Shown: positions 35,180 through 44,254 of the stretch, piece after piece
Layout of the letters: every line of letters starts with the position of its first letter
Position numbering within the stretch: the stretch's first letter is position 1
Source of the DNA: Paenibacillus sp. PastM-3
Lineage (GTDB): Bacteria; Bacillota; Bacilli; Paenibacillales; Paenibacillaceae
Assembly (NCBI RefSeq): GCF_029893965.1
Contig: NZ_JARXXP010000015.1
Span: forward strand, 62,001 to 126,000
Length of the DNA stretch: 64,000 bases
Direction of reading: 5' to 3'
Position numbers and translations under genes: made by a program
Notes under the pieces: generated by a model
Told to the model about the DNA's origin: nothing
The model's input: the letters and a program-made list of their open reading frames with translations, nothing else
The model's database searches: none

Positions 35180-37024
35180 ATGCATTCAAGAACAGAAATC
35201 CGCAATATCGCGATTATTGCCCACGTTGACCATGGTAAAACAACGCTTGTCGATCAGCTGCTGCAGCAATCCGGTATTTTCAGCGCCCACGAAACCCTTC
35301 AGGAACGTGCAATGGACTCCAACGATCTGGAGCGGGAACGCGGAATTACCATCCTTGCCAAAAATACTGCCATAACCTATAAAGAATTCCTGATCAACAT
35401 CGTAGATACCCCGGGCCATGCTGACTTCGGCGGCGAAGTGGAACGGATTATGAAAATGGTTGACGGCGTACTGCTCGTAGTTGATGCTTATGAAGGCTGC
35501 ATGCCGCAGACGAAGTTTGTCCTGCGCAAAGCGCTGGAGCAGAACCTGACTCCAATCGTTGTCGTGAACAAGATTGACCGTCCGGCTGCCCGTCCTAAGG
35601 AAGTTATTGATGAAGTGCTTGATCTGTTTATTGAGCTTGAAGCTAATGACGATCAGCTGGAATTCCCGGTTGTGTATGCTTCCGCGCTTAACGGTACATC
35701 GAGCCTTGATCCTGAGAAGCAGGATGACAACATGCAGGCACTTTATGACACCATTACTGAGTACATCCCTTCTCCAACTGAAAAAGTTGACGAGCCGCTG
35801 CAATTCCTGGTGACACTGATGGACTACAACGAATATCTGGGCCGTATTGCTGTCGGACGCGTTAACCGCGGCGTAATCAAACAAGGCCAGTCAGTAACGG
35901 TAATTATGCGTGACGGTAAGAGCAAAACCGCCCGTATTGAGAAGCTGTTTGGCTTCCAGGGACTGAAGCGTGTTGAAACCGAAGAAGCCGGTGCAGGCGA
36001 TATCGTCGCAATTGCCGGGATCAAGGACATCAACATTGGTGAAACAATTGCTGATCCGGCTAACCCTGAGGCATTGCCGGTTCTGAAGATTGATGAGCCT
36101 ACTATGCAAATGACGTTCCTCGTGAACAACAGCCCGTTTGCAGGTAAAGAAGGAAAATGGGTAACTTCCCGTAAACTGCGCGAGCGTCTGTTCAAAGAGC
36201 TTGAAACAGATGTCAGCTTGCGTGTAGACGAAACAGATAGCCCTGACGCCTTTATCGTATCCGGCCGTGGTGAGCTTCACCTGGGTATCCTGATCGAGAA
36301 TATGCGCCGTGAAGGCTATGAGCTGCAGGTTTCCAAGCCTGAAGTTATCGTGAAGGAAATCGACGGAGCCAAGATGGAGCCGCTTGAGCGACTGCTTATT
36401 GATGTTCCTGAAGAGAGCATGGGCGCTGTTATGGAGAGCCTTGGAACACGCAAAGCTGAAATGGTGAACATGATCAACAACGGTACCGGCCAGGTACGTC
36501 TGGAATTCCTGATTCCGGCACGCGGACTGATCGGTTACAATACACACTTCCTGACGCTGACACGCGGTTATGGCGTAATGAACCATGCGTTCGACAGCTA
36601 TGCCCCGCTGATCGGCGGCCAGGTTGGCGGACGTCATCAGGGTGTACTGGTATCCAGCGAAACCGGAACAACTACATTCTACGGCATGATGGGTGTTGAA
36701 GACCGCGGAATTCTGTTCCTGGAGCCGGGTACTGACATCTACGAAGGTATGATCGTTGGTGAACACACCCGTGATAACGACATTATCGTTAACATCTGTA
36801 AAGAGAAAGCACTGACTAACGTGCGTTCTGCTACCAAGGATGAAACGGTAAAAATGAAAACTCCGCGTATGTTCTCACTGGAAGGTGCACTTGAGTACCT
36901 GAATGATGATGAATATTGTGAAATCACGCCTAAATCCGTACGTCTGCGTAAGAAGATCCTTAACAAGGGTGAGCGCGAGCGTGCAGAGAAGCAGCGTAAG
37001 CAGGCTCAAGCAAGCCAGGCTTAA
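35180..37024 (+). CDS. typA: Translational GTPase TypA (BipA)
   Basis: A 614-residue ribosome-associated GTPase involved in 50S assembly and stress adaptation. G1 HVDHGKTT, G2 ERGITI, G3 DTPGHADFGGE and G4 NKIDR are intact, followed by EF-G-like domains and the BipA C-terminal domain. ATG 35180 gives the family N-terminus (RNIAIIAHVDHGK). The in-frame TTG 35150 would add residues not typical of the family, though the ribosome binding site (GAGAGGA) is somewhat far upstream. Confidence 0.96.
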   Translation: MHSRTEIRNIAIIAHVDHGKTTLVDQLLQQSGIFSAHETLQERAMDSNDLERERGITILAKNTAITYKEFLINIVDTPGHADFGGEVERIMKMVDGVLLVVDAYEGCMPQTKFVLRKALEQNLTPIVVVNKIDRPAARPKEVIDEVLDLFIELEANDDQLEFPVVYASALNGTSSLDPEKQDDNMQALYDTITEYIPSPTEKVDEPLQFLVTLMDYNEYLGRIAVGRVNRGVIKQGQSVTVIMRDGKSKTARIEKLFGFQGLKRVETEEAGAGDIVAIAGIKDINIGETIADPANPEALPVLKIDEPTMQMTFLVNNSPFAGKEGKWVTSRKLRERLFKELETDVSLRVDETDSPDAFIVSGRGELHLGILIENMRREGYELQVSKPEVIVKEIDGAKMEPLERLLIDVPEESMGAVMESLGTRKAEMVNMINNGTGQVRLEFLIPARGLIGYNTHFLTLTRGYGVMNHAFDSYAPLIGGQVGGRHQGVLVSSETGTTTFYGMMGVEDRGILFLEPGTDIYEGMIVGEHTRDNDIIVNICKEKALTNVRSATKDETVKMKTPRMFSLEGALEYLNDDEYCEITPKSVRLRKKILNKGERERAEKQRKQAQASQA

Positions 37025-37038
37025 GCTGACAGCCATAA

Positions 37039-37069
37039 GCCGCCGGATGTTGAATCCGGCGGTTTTTTT
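37039..37069 (+). terminator. Terminator of typA
   Basis: A perfect GCCGCCGGAT/ATCCGGCGGT stem with a short loop, then seven T residues. Confidence 0.93.
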
Positions 37070-37162
37070 GTGTCCTGCGGTGCTTTGCTTAAATTTAAGG
37101 ATTAATGACGGCAGGAGTGATATAATGGATGCGACATCTATTTCCGGGAGGAGTGACGGGCT

Positions 37163-37459
37163 GTGCAGAGCTGGTTCGCTGATCATCCGATAGTCGCTTA
37201 TATCGTCATTTTTGTTCTGCTGACGTATGTGTATAACCGTGTCTTCCGTGTCAATCAGAAGCTGTCAATCGGCAAGGAGATTGTACTGTATCTGATGATG
37301 GCGCTCGGCTCCGGTATGCTGCTGATCTTTCAGCATGACAAGCTGCCGATTATCCAGTGCCTGCTGGTTGCAGTAGGGCTTATGCTGCTGGTGCGGGTCC
37401 GCTATCTGGTGGAAGCCCGGCAGAGACGGAAGGCTGCTGCGGCGGACAAACACCGGTAA
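37163..37459 (+). CDS. ylaH: YlaH-like family membrane protein
   Basis: A 98-residue protein with two to three hydrophobic helices and a basic C-terminus. Pattern and position directly after typA match YlaH of Bacillus (typA-ylaH synteny). The start is GTG 37163 behind GGGAGGAG. Function unknown. Confidence 0.85.
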   Translation: MQSWFADHPIVAYIVIFVLLTYVYNRVFRVNQKLSIGKEIVLYLMMALGSGMLLIFQHDKLPIIQCLLVAVGLMLLVRVRYLVEARQRRKAAAADKHR

Positions 37460-37541
37460 ACGCAACTTTTGCTTCCGGTTTTCGTCTAAGCTTGTAGCTT
37501 GAACCAAAATCTATGTGAACTGAAAAGGACTTTATTCCATT

Positions 37542-38621
37542 ATGAGTAATAGCAAGGGAAGCCTTCCTCCAAGATCAAACGGACCACAGGGAGGCAGAGG
37601 ACAACAGAACCGTACGGCCCCGCAGACCAAAACGAAGAAGAAAAAAGGTAAAAAGCGCAGCTTTTTTGCAAGGCTGACCAGAATGCTGCTGATGCTGGTG
37701 CTGATTGCCGTGCTTGCCGGACTGGGGTATGCCGGATACCTGTACTACAAATTCGAGAAGGGCGGCTTTGGTACCGATCAGCCGGTAGACAGCGGACAGC
37801 TTGCTTCTGCGAAGCCGCTGACCATGCTGCTGCTGGGAACCGATAACCGTCCTAAGCATCCCTCCAATCTGACGGATGTCATTATGGTGGCTGCGCTGAA
37901 CCCGGATACGAAATCGGCAACGGTCGTTTCACTGCCGCGTGATACGTATGTGGAGCTCAGCGGTTATAAGAAGAACAAGATTAATGCCTATTATGCAAGA
38001 TTTAAAGCCAAAGAGGACACTTCCGGCATATCAGCCGAAGATGAGATGAAGACGATGATGGGCAAATACCTGGACGTTGATATCGATTATGTCACTGTCC
38101 TTGATTTCCAGGGCTTTCGGGATATTGTGGATGAGCTGGGCGGGGTGGATGTGAATATCAGCGCCGATATGTGCTATACGGACAGTGTAGACGGAACCGA
38201 TATTAATCTCAAAAAAGGTCCGGCACAGCTGAACGGGGATGACGCGCTTGATTATGTGCGGTACCGCAAGTCCAACTGCAGCCCGAAAACGGAAGGCTCG
38301 GATGACTTTGACCGCAACAAGCGCCAGAATGAGGTGCTGAACGCGCTGGTCGGGCAGATGCAGTCACTTGGCGGTGTGCTCAAAATCGGCAATGTAATGG
38401 ATGCTGTCGGCAAAAACCTGGAAACCGATATTGAGAATGAGCAGATAAAAAGCATGATTGCTACCTATTGGAAGATTTCCAAAGAGAATATTGCTTTTGT
38501 GCCGGTAACAGGAACTTGGCGCAGCCCGTATGTGTATATTAACGATAAGGAGCTGGAGAACGCCAAACAAAGCCTTCAGGCAACACTTGCAGGTTCAGCA
38601 GCTGCCTCTGAAACACCTTGA
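37542..38621 (+). CDS. LytR-CpsA-Psr (LCP) family cell-wall ligase
   Basis: A 359-residue LCP protein that attaches teichoic acids or other glycopolymers to peptidoglycan. It has a basic cytosolic N-terminus (KTKKKKGKKR), one membrane helix (about residues 45-65) and an extracellular LCP domain (LLLGTDNRPKHPSNLTDVIMVAAL; SLPRDTYVEL; YVRYRKSNC) with the conserved Asp and Arg residues. No glycan export genes lie nearby, so the glycopolymer is unknown. Confidence 0.93.
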   Translation: MSNSKGSLPPRSNGPQGGRGQQNRTAPQTKTKKKKGKKRSFFARLTRMLLMLVLIAVLAGLGYAGYLYYKFEKGGFGTDQPVDSGQLASAKPLTMLLLGTDNRPKHPSNLTDVIMVAALNPDTKSATVVSLPRDTYVELSGYKKNKINAYYARFKAKEDTSGISAEDEMKTMMGKYLDVDIDYVTVLDFQGFRDIVDELGGVDVNISADMCYTDSVDGTDINLKKGPAQLNGDDALDYVRYRKSNCSPKTEGSDDFDRNKRQNEVLNALVGQMQSLGGVLKIGNVMDAVGKNLETDIENEQIKSMIATYWKISKENIAFVPVTGTWRSPYVYINDKELENAKQSLQATLAGSAAASETP

Positions 38622-38646
38622 GCTGCTTCATGAAAACATCTCTAAA

Positions 38647-38676
38647 TTGAATGCAAGTTTACGCGTGTGCTATAAT
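38647..38676 (+). promoter_or_regulatory. Promoter of the PNPOx-fold gene, flanked by a direct repeat
   Basis: TTGAAT, an 18-base spacer, then TATAAT (38671-38676). A 13-base direct repeat AAATTGAATGCA(A/C) starts at 38644 and again at 38682, bracketing the -10 element. Confidence 0.6.
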
Positions 38677-38720
38677 ATAATAAATTGAATGCACATTTGC
38701 CGCATAGGGGGCCTGTACTT

Positions 38721-39176
38721 ATGTCCGAAGCCGTTGCTCAGCTCAATGAATCCCTGCTATCGATGCTGCAATCCGAAACCTTTGTTCTTCTTAATACGGT
38801 GGATGCTGAATCCGGAGGCCCAACGTCTACAGCCATTTCCTGGGTCTATGCCGTGAGTCCTTCTGTCGTACGTCTTGCGATTGACCACCGGTCGAGGCTG
38901 GTGAACAACATGAAGGTTAACCCGCTGGTGACCATTACGGTTTTCGGCGAAGGGACCGTTCATGCCATTAACGGGCGCGCTGCAGTGAAGCTGGATCCGC
39001 TCCCCGATGTGCCTTTTAAGATGTGCTGTTTTGATGTTGAAATTGAAGCGGTCCGCAATGCGCTTTTCTATGGCGCACAGCTTGAGTCCGCCCCGAAATA
39101 TGCAAAGGTATACGATGCACGTGCAGCTGAGAAGCTGGACGGACAAGTGTTTGCCGCCATGCAAAAGGCCCAGTGA
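38721..39176 (+). CDS. Pyridoxamine 5'-phosphate oxidase fold protein
   Basis: A 151-residue PNPOx-like split-barrel flavin-binding protein (ETFVLLNTVDAESGGPTSTAISWVYAV; RLAIDHRSRLVNN). Such small proteins may bind FMN, F420 or haem; the exact role is unknown. ATG 38721 sits 10 bases after AGGGGG; the upstream frame from 38685 covers promoter sequence. It is monocistronic with its own promoter and terminator. Confidence 0.85.
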   Translation: MSEAVAQLNESLLSMLQSETFVLLNTVDAESGGPTSTAISWVYAVSPSVVRLAIDHRSRLVNNMKVNPLVTITVFGEGTVHAINGRAAVKLDPLPDVPFKMCCFDVEIEAVRNALFYGAQLESAPKYAKVYDARAAEKLDGQVFAAMQKAQ

Positions 39177-39197
39177 TACGCTCACTAGGCTTTTTTT
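39163..39197 (+). terminator. Terminator overlapping the PNPOx gene stop
   Basis: AAAGGCCCAGTGA pairs with TCACTAGGCTTT (one mismatch), then a T tract. The stem begins inside the last codons of the gene. Confidence 0.82.
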
Positions 39198-39243
39198 GTC
39201 TACCCGGTATACCAATATAAGGGAGTGATCAGCGGCAGAGCCT

Positions 39244-39825
39244 TTATTGATTTTTGCTTTGAGGCTTCGTATCTTCAGGCAGCTGAGGGATGATCCGGCC
39301 GATAATATCTGCCATTTCGGAGGCAAATCCGGAAACCGGGTTACCTTTTGAGATATGGCGGCTCATGTCATTCAGCCGGCCTGAAAGATCCATATCGGCC
39401 GTGACCAGTGCTTTTACCCCGCGGGGGTCCTTGCGGATTGCCTCGGCTACCGAATATTTAATGGTTCCGACCCGTGAGCGTTCAAGTGATCCGTCTACAT
39501 CAATGCCGACTACGGCCACATTGTTCATGACGACACAGTGGGCTCCGTTTACTCCAGGGACTCTTTTGGCCAATTGCTCAAAATGATCCTTCAGTGCAAC
39601 ATCACTGTTGTCCTGAACGTCATAAGGTTGTCCTGTTCCGGACCCCCTGTTGTTATCGAGGGCGGCAGTGTTGTCATCAGACAGCTGCTGCACTCCATGC
39701 TCCCCCTGGCTGCTTAACACTTCAGGCGATTGTTTACTCTGAGGAGAGGGTGATGACTCTTTATTGGCGATACCGCAGCTTGTCAGCAGCAGCAGTACCA
39801 GCAACAGACACATTGATTTTCTCAT
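39244..39825 (-). CDS. ylaJ: YhcN/YlaJ family sporulation lipoprotein
   Basis: A 193-residue lipoprotein. The signal peptide MRKSMCLLLVLLLLTSC gives a lipobox cysteine at residue 17. A Ser/Gln-rich linker is followed by the YhcN/YlaJ domain (RVPGVNGAHCVVMNNVAVVGIDVD) seen in spore cortex and germination-related lipoproteins. It lies divergent from a ylaK-like gene, keeping the typA-ylaH-ylaJ-ylaK cluster of Bacillus, although in B. subtilis ylaJ has the same orientation as its neighbours. Confidence 0.86.
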   Translation of the reverse strand: MRKSMCLLLVLLLLTSCGIANKESSPSPQSKQSPEVLSSQGEHGVQQLSDDNTAALDNNRGSGTGQPYDVQDNSDVALKDHFEQLAKRVPGVNGAHCVVMNNVAVVGIDVDGSLERSRVGTIKYSVAEAIRKDPRGVKALVTADMDLSGRLNDMSRHISKGNPVSGFASEMADIIGRIIPQLPEDTKPQSKNQ

Positions 39826-39929
39826 ATGAAATACTCCTTTCAGTCAAAAATCAGTACTTTACCTTATGTTGCCCTTGCTGAAAAGAGTTATGTATGATCA
39901 ATCAAACCAGGCGCTGTGGAGGGGATATC

Positions 39930-41261
39930 ATGAAAAAGATATTTGTACTAGACACTAACGTGCTCTTGCACGACCCCAATTCGATCTTTGCGTTTAAGGA
40001 GAATGAAGTAGTCATTCCGGCTGTAGTTCTGGAAGAAATCGACTCCAAGAAGCGCAACGCCGACGAAATCGGCCGCAACGCCCGAACAGTGTCACGCTTG
40101 TTAGACGGACTCCGTGAGCTGGGCCACCTGCATAGCGGGGTGGAGCTGGAGCATGGAGGCACGCTGAAGGTGGAACTGAACCACCGCAGCTTCGTAAAGG
40201 TACAGGAGATGTTCGGGGAGGTCTCCAACGACAACCGGATATTGGCTGTAGCGCTTAATTATCTCCTCGAGGAGAACGAAAAAGCTGAACCGCGCCCTGT
40301 GGTACTCGTAAGTAAAGACGTGCTCGTCCGCATCAAAGCGGATGTGCTTGGCATAACGCCGGAGGACTATCTGTCCGACCGTACCGGCGACCTGAACGAG
40401 CTATATACTGGTTATCAGTCCCTGCTGGTTCATCCGTCGCTGATTGATGAATATTACAGCAACCGTTCCTTGACCGTGAAGCAGTTGAACCTGTCCTTCA
40501 AGCTGTATCCGCATGAGTTCGTTATTCTGAAGGATGAAATCGGCAGCGGCAAGTCGGCTCTGCTTAAAGTGAACAGTGATGCGTCCAGGCTTGAGCCGCT
40601 TTATCTCGGCAATGACGCAGTCTGGGGCATCAGCGCCCGCAACGCCCAGCAGCGGATGGCGCTTGAACTGCTGCTGAATGAGGATATCCCGCTCGTTACC
40701 ATCACCGGCAAGGCGGGTACAGGCAAGACACTGCTGGCTCTGGCAGCCGGACTGTTCAAGGTGGAGGATGAGCACCGCTACAAAAAGCTGCTGATTGCCC
40801 GGCCTGTGGTTCCGATGGGTAAGGACATCGGCTATCTTCCCGGCGAGAAGGATGAGAAGCTCCGTCCATGGATGCAGCCGATCTACGATAACCTGGAGTT
40901 CCTGTTCGATACCAAAAAAGCCGGTGATATCGATAAAATATTGATGGGCCTGGGCAGCATTCAGGTCGAGGCGCTCACCTATATCCGCGGACGTTCCATT
41001 CCGTCGCAGTTCATCATTATCGATGAGGCGCAGAATCTGTCCCGCCATGAGGTGAAGACGATTGTCTCCCGTGCCGGCGAGGGAAGCAAGGTCATCCTTA
41101 TGGGCGACCCCGAGCAGATTGACCATCCTTACTTGGATGCGGCAAGCAATGGTCTCAGCTACATTGTTGAAAAATTCAAGCAGGAGGGCATCAGCGGCCA
41201 TATCACTCTGGAAAAAGGCGAGCGTTCACGCCTGGCCCAGCTGGCTGCGGATCTGTTGTAA
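39930..41261 (+). CDS. ylaK: PIN-domain PhoH-family ATPase (YlaK)
   Basis: A 443-residue fusion of an N-terminal PIN nuclease domain (KKIFVLDTNVLLHDP; conserved acidic residues through VLEEIDSKKRN) and a C-terminal PhoH ATPase (ITGKAGTGKTLLALAAG; ARPVVPMGKDIGYLPGEKDEK; FIIIDEAQN). PhoH2-type proteins act as RNA helicase and RNase. ATG 39930 follows GGAGGGG. It is the second PhoH gene in the window; the first (4703) lacks the PIN domain. Confidence 0.94.
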   Translation: MKKIFVLDTNVLLHDPNSIFAFKENEVVIPAVVLEEIDSKKRNADEIGRNARTVSRLLDGLRELGHLHSGVELEHGGTLKVELNHRSFVKVQEMFGEVSNDNRILAVALNYLLEENEKAEPRPVVLVSKDVLVRIKADVLGITPEDYLSDRTGDLNELYTGYQSLLVHPSLIDEYYSNRSLTVKQLNLSFKLYPHEFVILKDEIGSGKSALLKVNSDASRLEPLYLGNDAVWGISARNAQQRMALELLLNEDIPLVTITGKAGTGKTLLALAAGLFKVEDEHRYKKLLIARPVVPMGKDIGYLPGEKDEKLRPWMQPIYDNLEFLFDTKKAGDIDKILMGLGSIQVEALTYIRGRSIPSQFIIIDEAQNLSRHEVKTIVSRAGEGSKVILMGDPEQIDHPYLDAASNGLSYIVEKFKQEGISGHITLEKGERSRLAQLAADLL

Positions 41262-41300
41262 ATACGTGCAGCCCCCGGGCAAAAGTCCGGGACTGCAAAC

Positions 41301-41330
41301 AAAGCCGGGAGATTCTCCTCCCGGCTTTTT
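41301..41330 (+). terminator. Terminator of ylaK
   Basis: The perfect AAGCCGGGAG/CTCCCGGCTT stem runs into five T residues. A second hairpin (GCAG-CCGGG/CCGGG-CTGC, about 41268-41296) lies just before it. Confidence 0.9.
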
Positions 41331-41397
41331 GCCTGCCCGGCCTACTGCGGGGCAGGAGGGTTTAAGATTGTTTTCGCGATAAGAGGAATGGAAAGGA

Positions 41398-41517
41398 AGT
41401 TTGGAACTGGAGGAGCGGAAGCGTCCGCCTTTGTCTGCGGATTTCAACCGTGAACAGCGGTATATAATCTGGAAATCTGCAGACAACAGCGGCCGGAAGT
41501 CCAAAGCTTTCTTGGAA
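41398..41517. repeat. REP-like imperfect palindromic element of about 120 bases
   Basis: Inner arms GTCTGCGGATTTC (41433-41445) and GAAATCTGCAGAC (41472-41484) match at 12 of 13 positions. A small CCG...CGG hairpin lies in the loop, and the outer ends TTTGGA and TCCAAA pair. Open frames on both strands here are side effects of the palindrome. The rest of the gap to 41664 holds no supported gene. Confidence 0.7.
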
Positions 41518-41664
41518 TGTATCCTTCTGTCGCGGCAGCAATCTTTTCAGCATCCCCGCCCCGCTACATATATAATAGAAAGAGAACGTTTTCAAAGCCC
41601 CAAAGACATAGGCGCCGACATCTGGTAAAATAGGGAAGGAATCAAAAGACGGGAGGACAGAACC

Positions 41665-42909
41665 ATGCTGAAACGCAAAAACTATTGGCTGCTGTTCGCG
41701 GTACTGCTGCTGGCGCTGACAAGCTTGTCGCCGAGCATGGAGCTGGATACCACGGAAGGGACGGATCCGCCAAGACAGCCGCAGAGCCTGTTGGAACAGC
41801 CGGATTCAAGAGATAAGGACAGTGTAACCAGCCTGAATATCCGTGTGTCCATGAGCGGTGCGGAACTGAAGGAGCTGCAGCGGATCAGCAGCAACTATAC
41901 ATTGTCGACTGGAATCCAGGTGCTGATCAGCAATGCTGACAATGAAGAAAATGCCGAGATCCTCAAACGGGAGCTGACAACCGGGGAGAGCCCGGATATT
42001 ATTATGACCGATGGCCGGAATATCCGCGACCTGGCGACACGGGGATATCTGCTGCCGGTGGATGTCTACCAGAGTGTGCCGGGCAGTGCACCGCTGACGG
42101 TGCTCATTCCGCAGATGCAATGGAACGGCTACGACTGGGGGATTCCGCTCGACGTAGATCCTTATGTACTGGTCTATTCCCCGCAGCACTTAGCTGAACT
42201 GGGCTTTGCTGAGGCGCCGGCAAGTCTGGAGGAATGGAGCCTGCTGCTGAACCAGCTGCGTGAACAGCAGCAGAAAGAGCCCGGGAAAGAGCAGTACCTG
42301 CTGGCCATGGACAGCCGTAATCCATATGGCTTCTCTGCATTGCTGGAAAGTATGGGGCATAGGATGACCGGGGATTATACTTCTGTTCTGGAGTGGGTTC
42401 AAGTTGCCCGCAGCTATTTTTATCTGAGCAGCCGGTTTAATCCGGAGATGTGGGACATGCTCCAGAGCGGCAGACTTGCACTCGCTGCGCTTCCGCTATC
42501 CGAATGGAGGCTGCACGGGAATGCTTCGCTGTCCGCCAAAGCTCCGGGAGGTACGGCGGGAAGAGCAGGTTATGAAGCGAAGCATAGCCGTTTTTTTGCG
42601 CTCCCTGCGGGCTCAGCTCATCCGGAAACTGCAGTCAACTGGCTGGCGTACATCACTTCTCCTACAGCACAGAGGGAATGGCTGGAGAATACACGGCGAC
42701 TGCCGGCGCTGGAGGAGCTGTACCGTTCAGGTCTGCCGGAGATTGCGGGTCTTCCGTTTGACGGAAAGCTGCTGTTAACGGAAGATGAGATCACTGAGCA
42801 GCCGTCGGGCGGCAGCTGGGATGCCGTTTCCGCAGCCGTTGCCCTGCTGCTGACCGGCAAGCTTGATGCAGCAGGGTACAAGTCCTCAATCGGCCTGGAA
42901 TCAGAATGA
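41665..42909 (+). CDS. Orphan extracellular solute-binding protein (ABC type, carbohydrate-like)
   Basis: A 414-residue family 1-like solute-binding protein. An N-terminal hydrophobic segment (about residues 5-20) lacks a lipobox cysteine, so it may be secreted or anchored by an uncleaved helix. TGESPDIIMTDGRNIRDLATRGYLLPVD and AVNWLAYITSPTAQREWLE are typical SBP patterns. No permease genes are adjacent. GGGAGGAC precedes ATG 41665. The 3' end overlaps the convergent gene by 9 bases. Ligand unknown. Confidence 0.8.
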   Translation: MLKRKNYWLLFAVLLLALTSLSPSMELDTTEGTDPPRQPQSLLEQPDSRDKDSVTSLNIRVSMSGAELKELQRISSNYTLSTGIQVLISNADNEENAEILKRELTTGESPDIIMTDGRNIRDLATRGYLLPVDVYQSVPGSAPLTVLIPQMQWNGYDWGIPLDVDPYVLVYSPQHLAELGFAEAPASLEEWSLLLNQLREQQQKEPGKEQYLLAMDSRNPYGFSALLESMGHRMTGDYTSVLEWVQVARSYFYLSSRFNPEMWDMLQSGRLALAALPLSEWRLHGNASLSAKAPGGTAGRAGYEAKHSRFFALPAGSAHPETAVNWLAYITSPTAQREWLENTRRLPALEELYRSGLPEIAGLPFDGKLLLTEDEITEQPSGGSWDAVSAAVALLLTGKLDAAGYKSSIGLESE

Positions 42910-44028
42910 AATGCCCAGCTTCACATAGAGCACGCCATCTTTACTCTCTACCTCAGTCGCATGCAGGAAAGAGACGATTTTGCCCGGATAGAAGCCAAGG
43001 TCGAATTCATCCTCCAGATCCTGGCGCGTCGATTCCGGGAGCTCAAGTCCGTTGAACACGACGTTATCAATGTGGAACATCAGACCGTTCACGGGTTCTT
43101 CCTGGATCGAGTAGTGGCCGGTTAAGGTCAGAGTCAAACTGCCGCTGGAGCCTGTGGCGATAACACTGCCGTCATTAAACCGGAAGCCGAAATCTTTAAA
43201 CAGCTTATTCTGTGACACCAGAAATGCATTCAAATCCTCTTCCTTCAGCGTAAGGTTATAAGTCATACCTTTGCGGGTCAGGACACCCTCACGGCCCTGG
43301 ATAAACTGGGGCAGCCGGTTCATGGCCGAGGACAGTGCCTTGAAGTAGATTTTTACCTCATGCAGTCCGATGTTCTCCCAATATTTCGTGAACTCATTCA
43401 AAAGGGCACTCATGCTTTCAGGATCACTGCTGGCCCGAATGCCGCCCTCAATCTCCTCATTCAGCGCCGCGACCCGGATTTTCTGCTCCTGCAGTGCGCT
43501 TTTTAGCTCCGCAAGCTCCCTTGAACTGCGTTCTGCAGCCGTCAGCGTCGCCTTCAGAGCCTTATAATCCTCCTCATACTCGCTTAGAATATCATGGTCC
43601 CGCCTGATAATAATTTCATAATAATCATACAGGGCAAGTACCCGGCTGATGCTTCTGGCAGAAAGAACGGCGGCGAGCAGCCCGTCCCTTTCCCCCGTAT
43701 AATATGAACGGATTATGGCACCTGCGCGCTCCTGCTGGTCAGCTATAGCCGTTTGCTTGACAGCAGCCTCAGTCTTCAGCTTTTCTGCTTTTCGCTCAAG
43801 ATCGGCTTGCTGGGCAGTAATGCGGGCGATTTCCTTTTCAATTTCAGCAGATGACAGCGTCTGCTCCAGCAGTCTGCGCGTCTCTTCATTATCCGGGAAG
43901 GAAGGCGGGGAGACGCCCGAAGGACCGCCTGCTGATAAATAGGCTGTTGACGCTGGCGGAAGTATAGTAAACAGTATAAGAATGATCACAATGACGAACC
44001 TGCGGATTGATTTGTTGCGGAAGAGCAC
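42901..44028 (-). CDS. Secreted coiled-coil protein of unknown function
   Basis: A 375-residue protein with an N-terminal membrane helix or signal (about residues 10-30). A long coiled coil (about 50-205; EIEKEIARITAQQADLERKAEKL, ELAELKSALQEQKIRVAALNEE) resembles PcsB/FtsX-partner hydrolase stalks. A C-terminal globular domain of about 160 residues follows that I do not recognise; no NlpC, CHAP or peptidase M23 motif is visible. GTG 44028 follows AAGGTGG. It could be a cell-wall hydrolase regulator, but that is inference. Confidence 0.72.
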   Translation of the reverse strand: MLFRNKSIRRFVIVIILILFTILPPASTAYLSAGGPSGVSPPSFPDNEETRRLLEQTLSSAEIEKEIARITAQQADLERKAEKLKTEAAVKQTAIADQQERAGAIIRSYYTGERDGLLAAVLSARSISRVLALYDYYEIIIRRDHDILSEYEEDYKALKATLTAAERSSRELAELKSALQEQKIRVAALNEEIEGGIRASSDPESMSALLNEFTKYWENIGLHEVKIYFKALSSAMNRLPQFIQGREGVLTRKGMTYNLTLKEEDLNAFLVSQNKLFKDFGFRFNDGSVIATGSSGSLTLTLTGHYSIQEEPVNGLMFHIDNVVFNGLELPESTRQDLEDEFDLGFYPGKIVSFLHATEVESKDGVLYVKLGISF

Positions 44029-44193
44029 TACACCACCACCTTTTGCAGAATAGACCGGTATGTACTAATACTATGTGTTGTCCTGTTAAAATATCATACC
44101 CTGTTTCCTTCTAAGAGCACACACAAAATAACCCCACAAAGTGAAGCCTTGAGGATAGAAGCCGGATCCGTTACTTTGCGTGGCATTCAAAAT

Positions 44194-44233
44194 CAAAAAA
44201 AGGAGGCTGTTCCTTGAATCAAGGAGCACCTCC
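44194..44233 (-). terminator. Terminator of the DUF2626 gene
   Basis: On the minus strand GGAGG-TGCTCCTTG pairs with CAAGGAACAG-CCTCC and runs into seven T residues. Confidence 0.88.
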
Positions 44234-44254
44234 ATTTTGATCTGAATATTAATG

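Noticed and set aside
41401..41628. Small ORFs on both strands between ylaK and the binding-protein gene
   Set aside because: They lie in a palindromic REP-like element, which keeps both strands open by symmetry.
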